Source: Fidelibacterota bacterium (GTDB lineage: Bacteria; Fidelibacterota; Fidelibacteria; Fidelibacterales; Fidelibacteraceae). From it: 6,802 bases of DNA. The stretch is from NCBI GenBank assembly GCA_030620575.1, contig JAUXEL010000091.1, forward strand, positions 1-6,802, read 5' to 3'. The translations under genes were made by a program, and so were the position numbers. The notes below the pieces were generated by a model. It did not search any database. It was given only the letters and a program-made list of their open reading frames with translations, and was not told the origin of the DNA. The first letter of the stretch is position 1. Each line of letters opens with the position of its first letter. Below, piece by piece: positions 6,592-6,802 of this stretch.

Positions 6592-6802
6592 ATGTCTATT
6601 TTTGAAATTATTGGATATGTGGCATCCGTTGTCACCGCCATTTCGCTGATGATGAAAAATATTTGGCGTCTGCGTTGGATAAATTTATTTGGCGCCACTC
6701 TCTTCTCGATATACGGTGGTCTGATAGGCGCCTGGCCCGTATGTCTCCTTAATGGTTTTATTGCCTTTGTTGATGTTTATTTTTTAATAAAAATGAGCCA
6801 AA
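6592..6802 (+). CDS. YgjV-like inner membrane protein, 5' part (3' truncated)
   Basis: Seventy codons are visible before the window ends. The product is highly hydrophobic, with likely membrane segments at about 4-20, 30-46 and 49-66. The visible pattern EIIGYVASV, then SLMMKNIWRLRWINLFGA, then IYGGLIGAWPVCLLNGF resembles the YgjV family of small bacterial inner membrane proteins, whose function is not known. AGGAAG at 6576-6581, inside the end of the deacetylase gene and 10 nt from the ATG, serves as ribosome binding site. The start lies 2 bp after the deacetylase stop, so the two genes are almost certainly co-transcribed. The C-terminus is outside the window, so any extra domain cannot be excluded. 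Confidence 0.75.
   Translation, partial: MSIFEIIGYVASVVTAISLMMKNIWRLRWINLFGATLFSIYGGLIGAWPVCLLNGFIAFVDVYFLIKMSQ

Overview
The window holds seven genes, all on the + strand and closely spaced: the 3' end of a two-component receiver domain, a fused methionine sulfoxide reductase (MsrB-MsrA), a SpoIID/LytB-type peptidoglycan enzyme, a BatA-type membrane protein with a von Willebrand factor A region, the GTPase HflX, an exported YdjC/ChbG-type carbohydrate deacetylase, and the 5' end of a YgjV-like membrane protein. I saw no RNA gene, mobile element, CRISPR array, long repeat or convincing rho-independent terminator. No stretch longer than about 90 bases lacks a gene.

The organism is probably a Gram-negative bacterium of the Bacteroidota/FCB superphylum or a nearby uncultured lineage. 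This is inferred from family flavour: the receiver carries the AQTAYA and GCDDYLSKP motifs common at the end of FCB hybrid histidine kinases, the BatA N-terminal domain is typical of that group, and the SpoIID protein has MCQTGA where Firmicutes usually have MSQxGA. GC content is around 40% from sampled lines. The species cannot be named from this window.

Layout: receiver (2-271), 40 bp gap, MsrBA (312-1241), 90 bp gap, SpoIID-like (1332-2642), 9 bp gap, BatA/VWA protein (2652-4427), 1 bp overlap, HflX (4427-5689), 45 bp gap, deacetylase (5735-6589), 2 bp gap, YgjV-like (6592 to the edge). The spoIID-like/batA-like/hflX block and the deacetylase/ygjV pair look co-transcribed, and the whole set could be one long transcript.

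Four consecutive non-HflX products (MsrBA, SpoIID-like, BatA-like, deacetylase) carry export or membrane signals, so the region reads as envelope upkeep: repair of oxidised methionines, glycan-strand cleavage, an envelope scaffold or sensor, and removal of N-acetyl groups from a sugar. HflX adds ribosome rescue under stress. This joint role is an inference from context. I do not see a clearly new system. The points most worth a second look are the two possible starts of msrBA, the lone BatA-like protein next to spoIID and hflX, the exported deacetylase, and a strong excess of the tetranucleotide CCGG.
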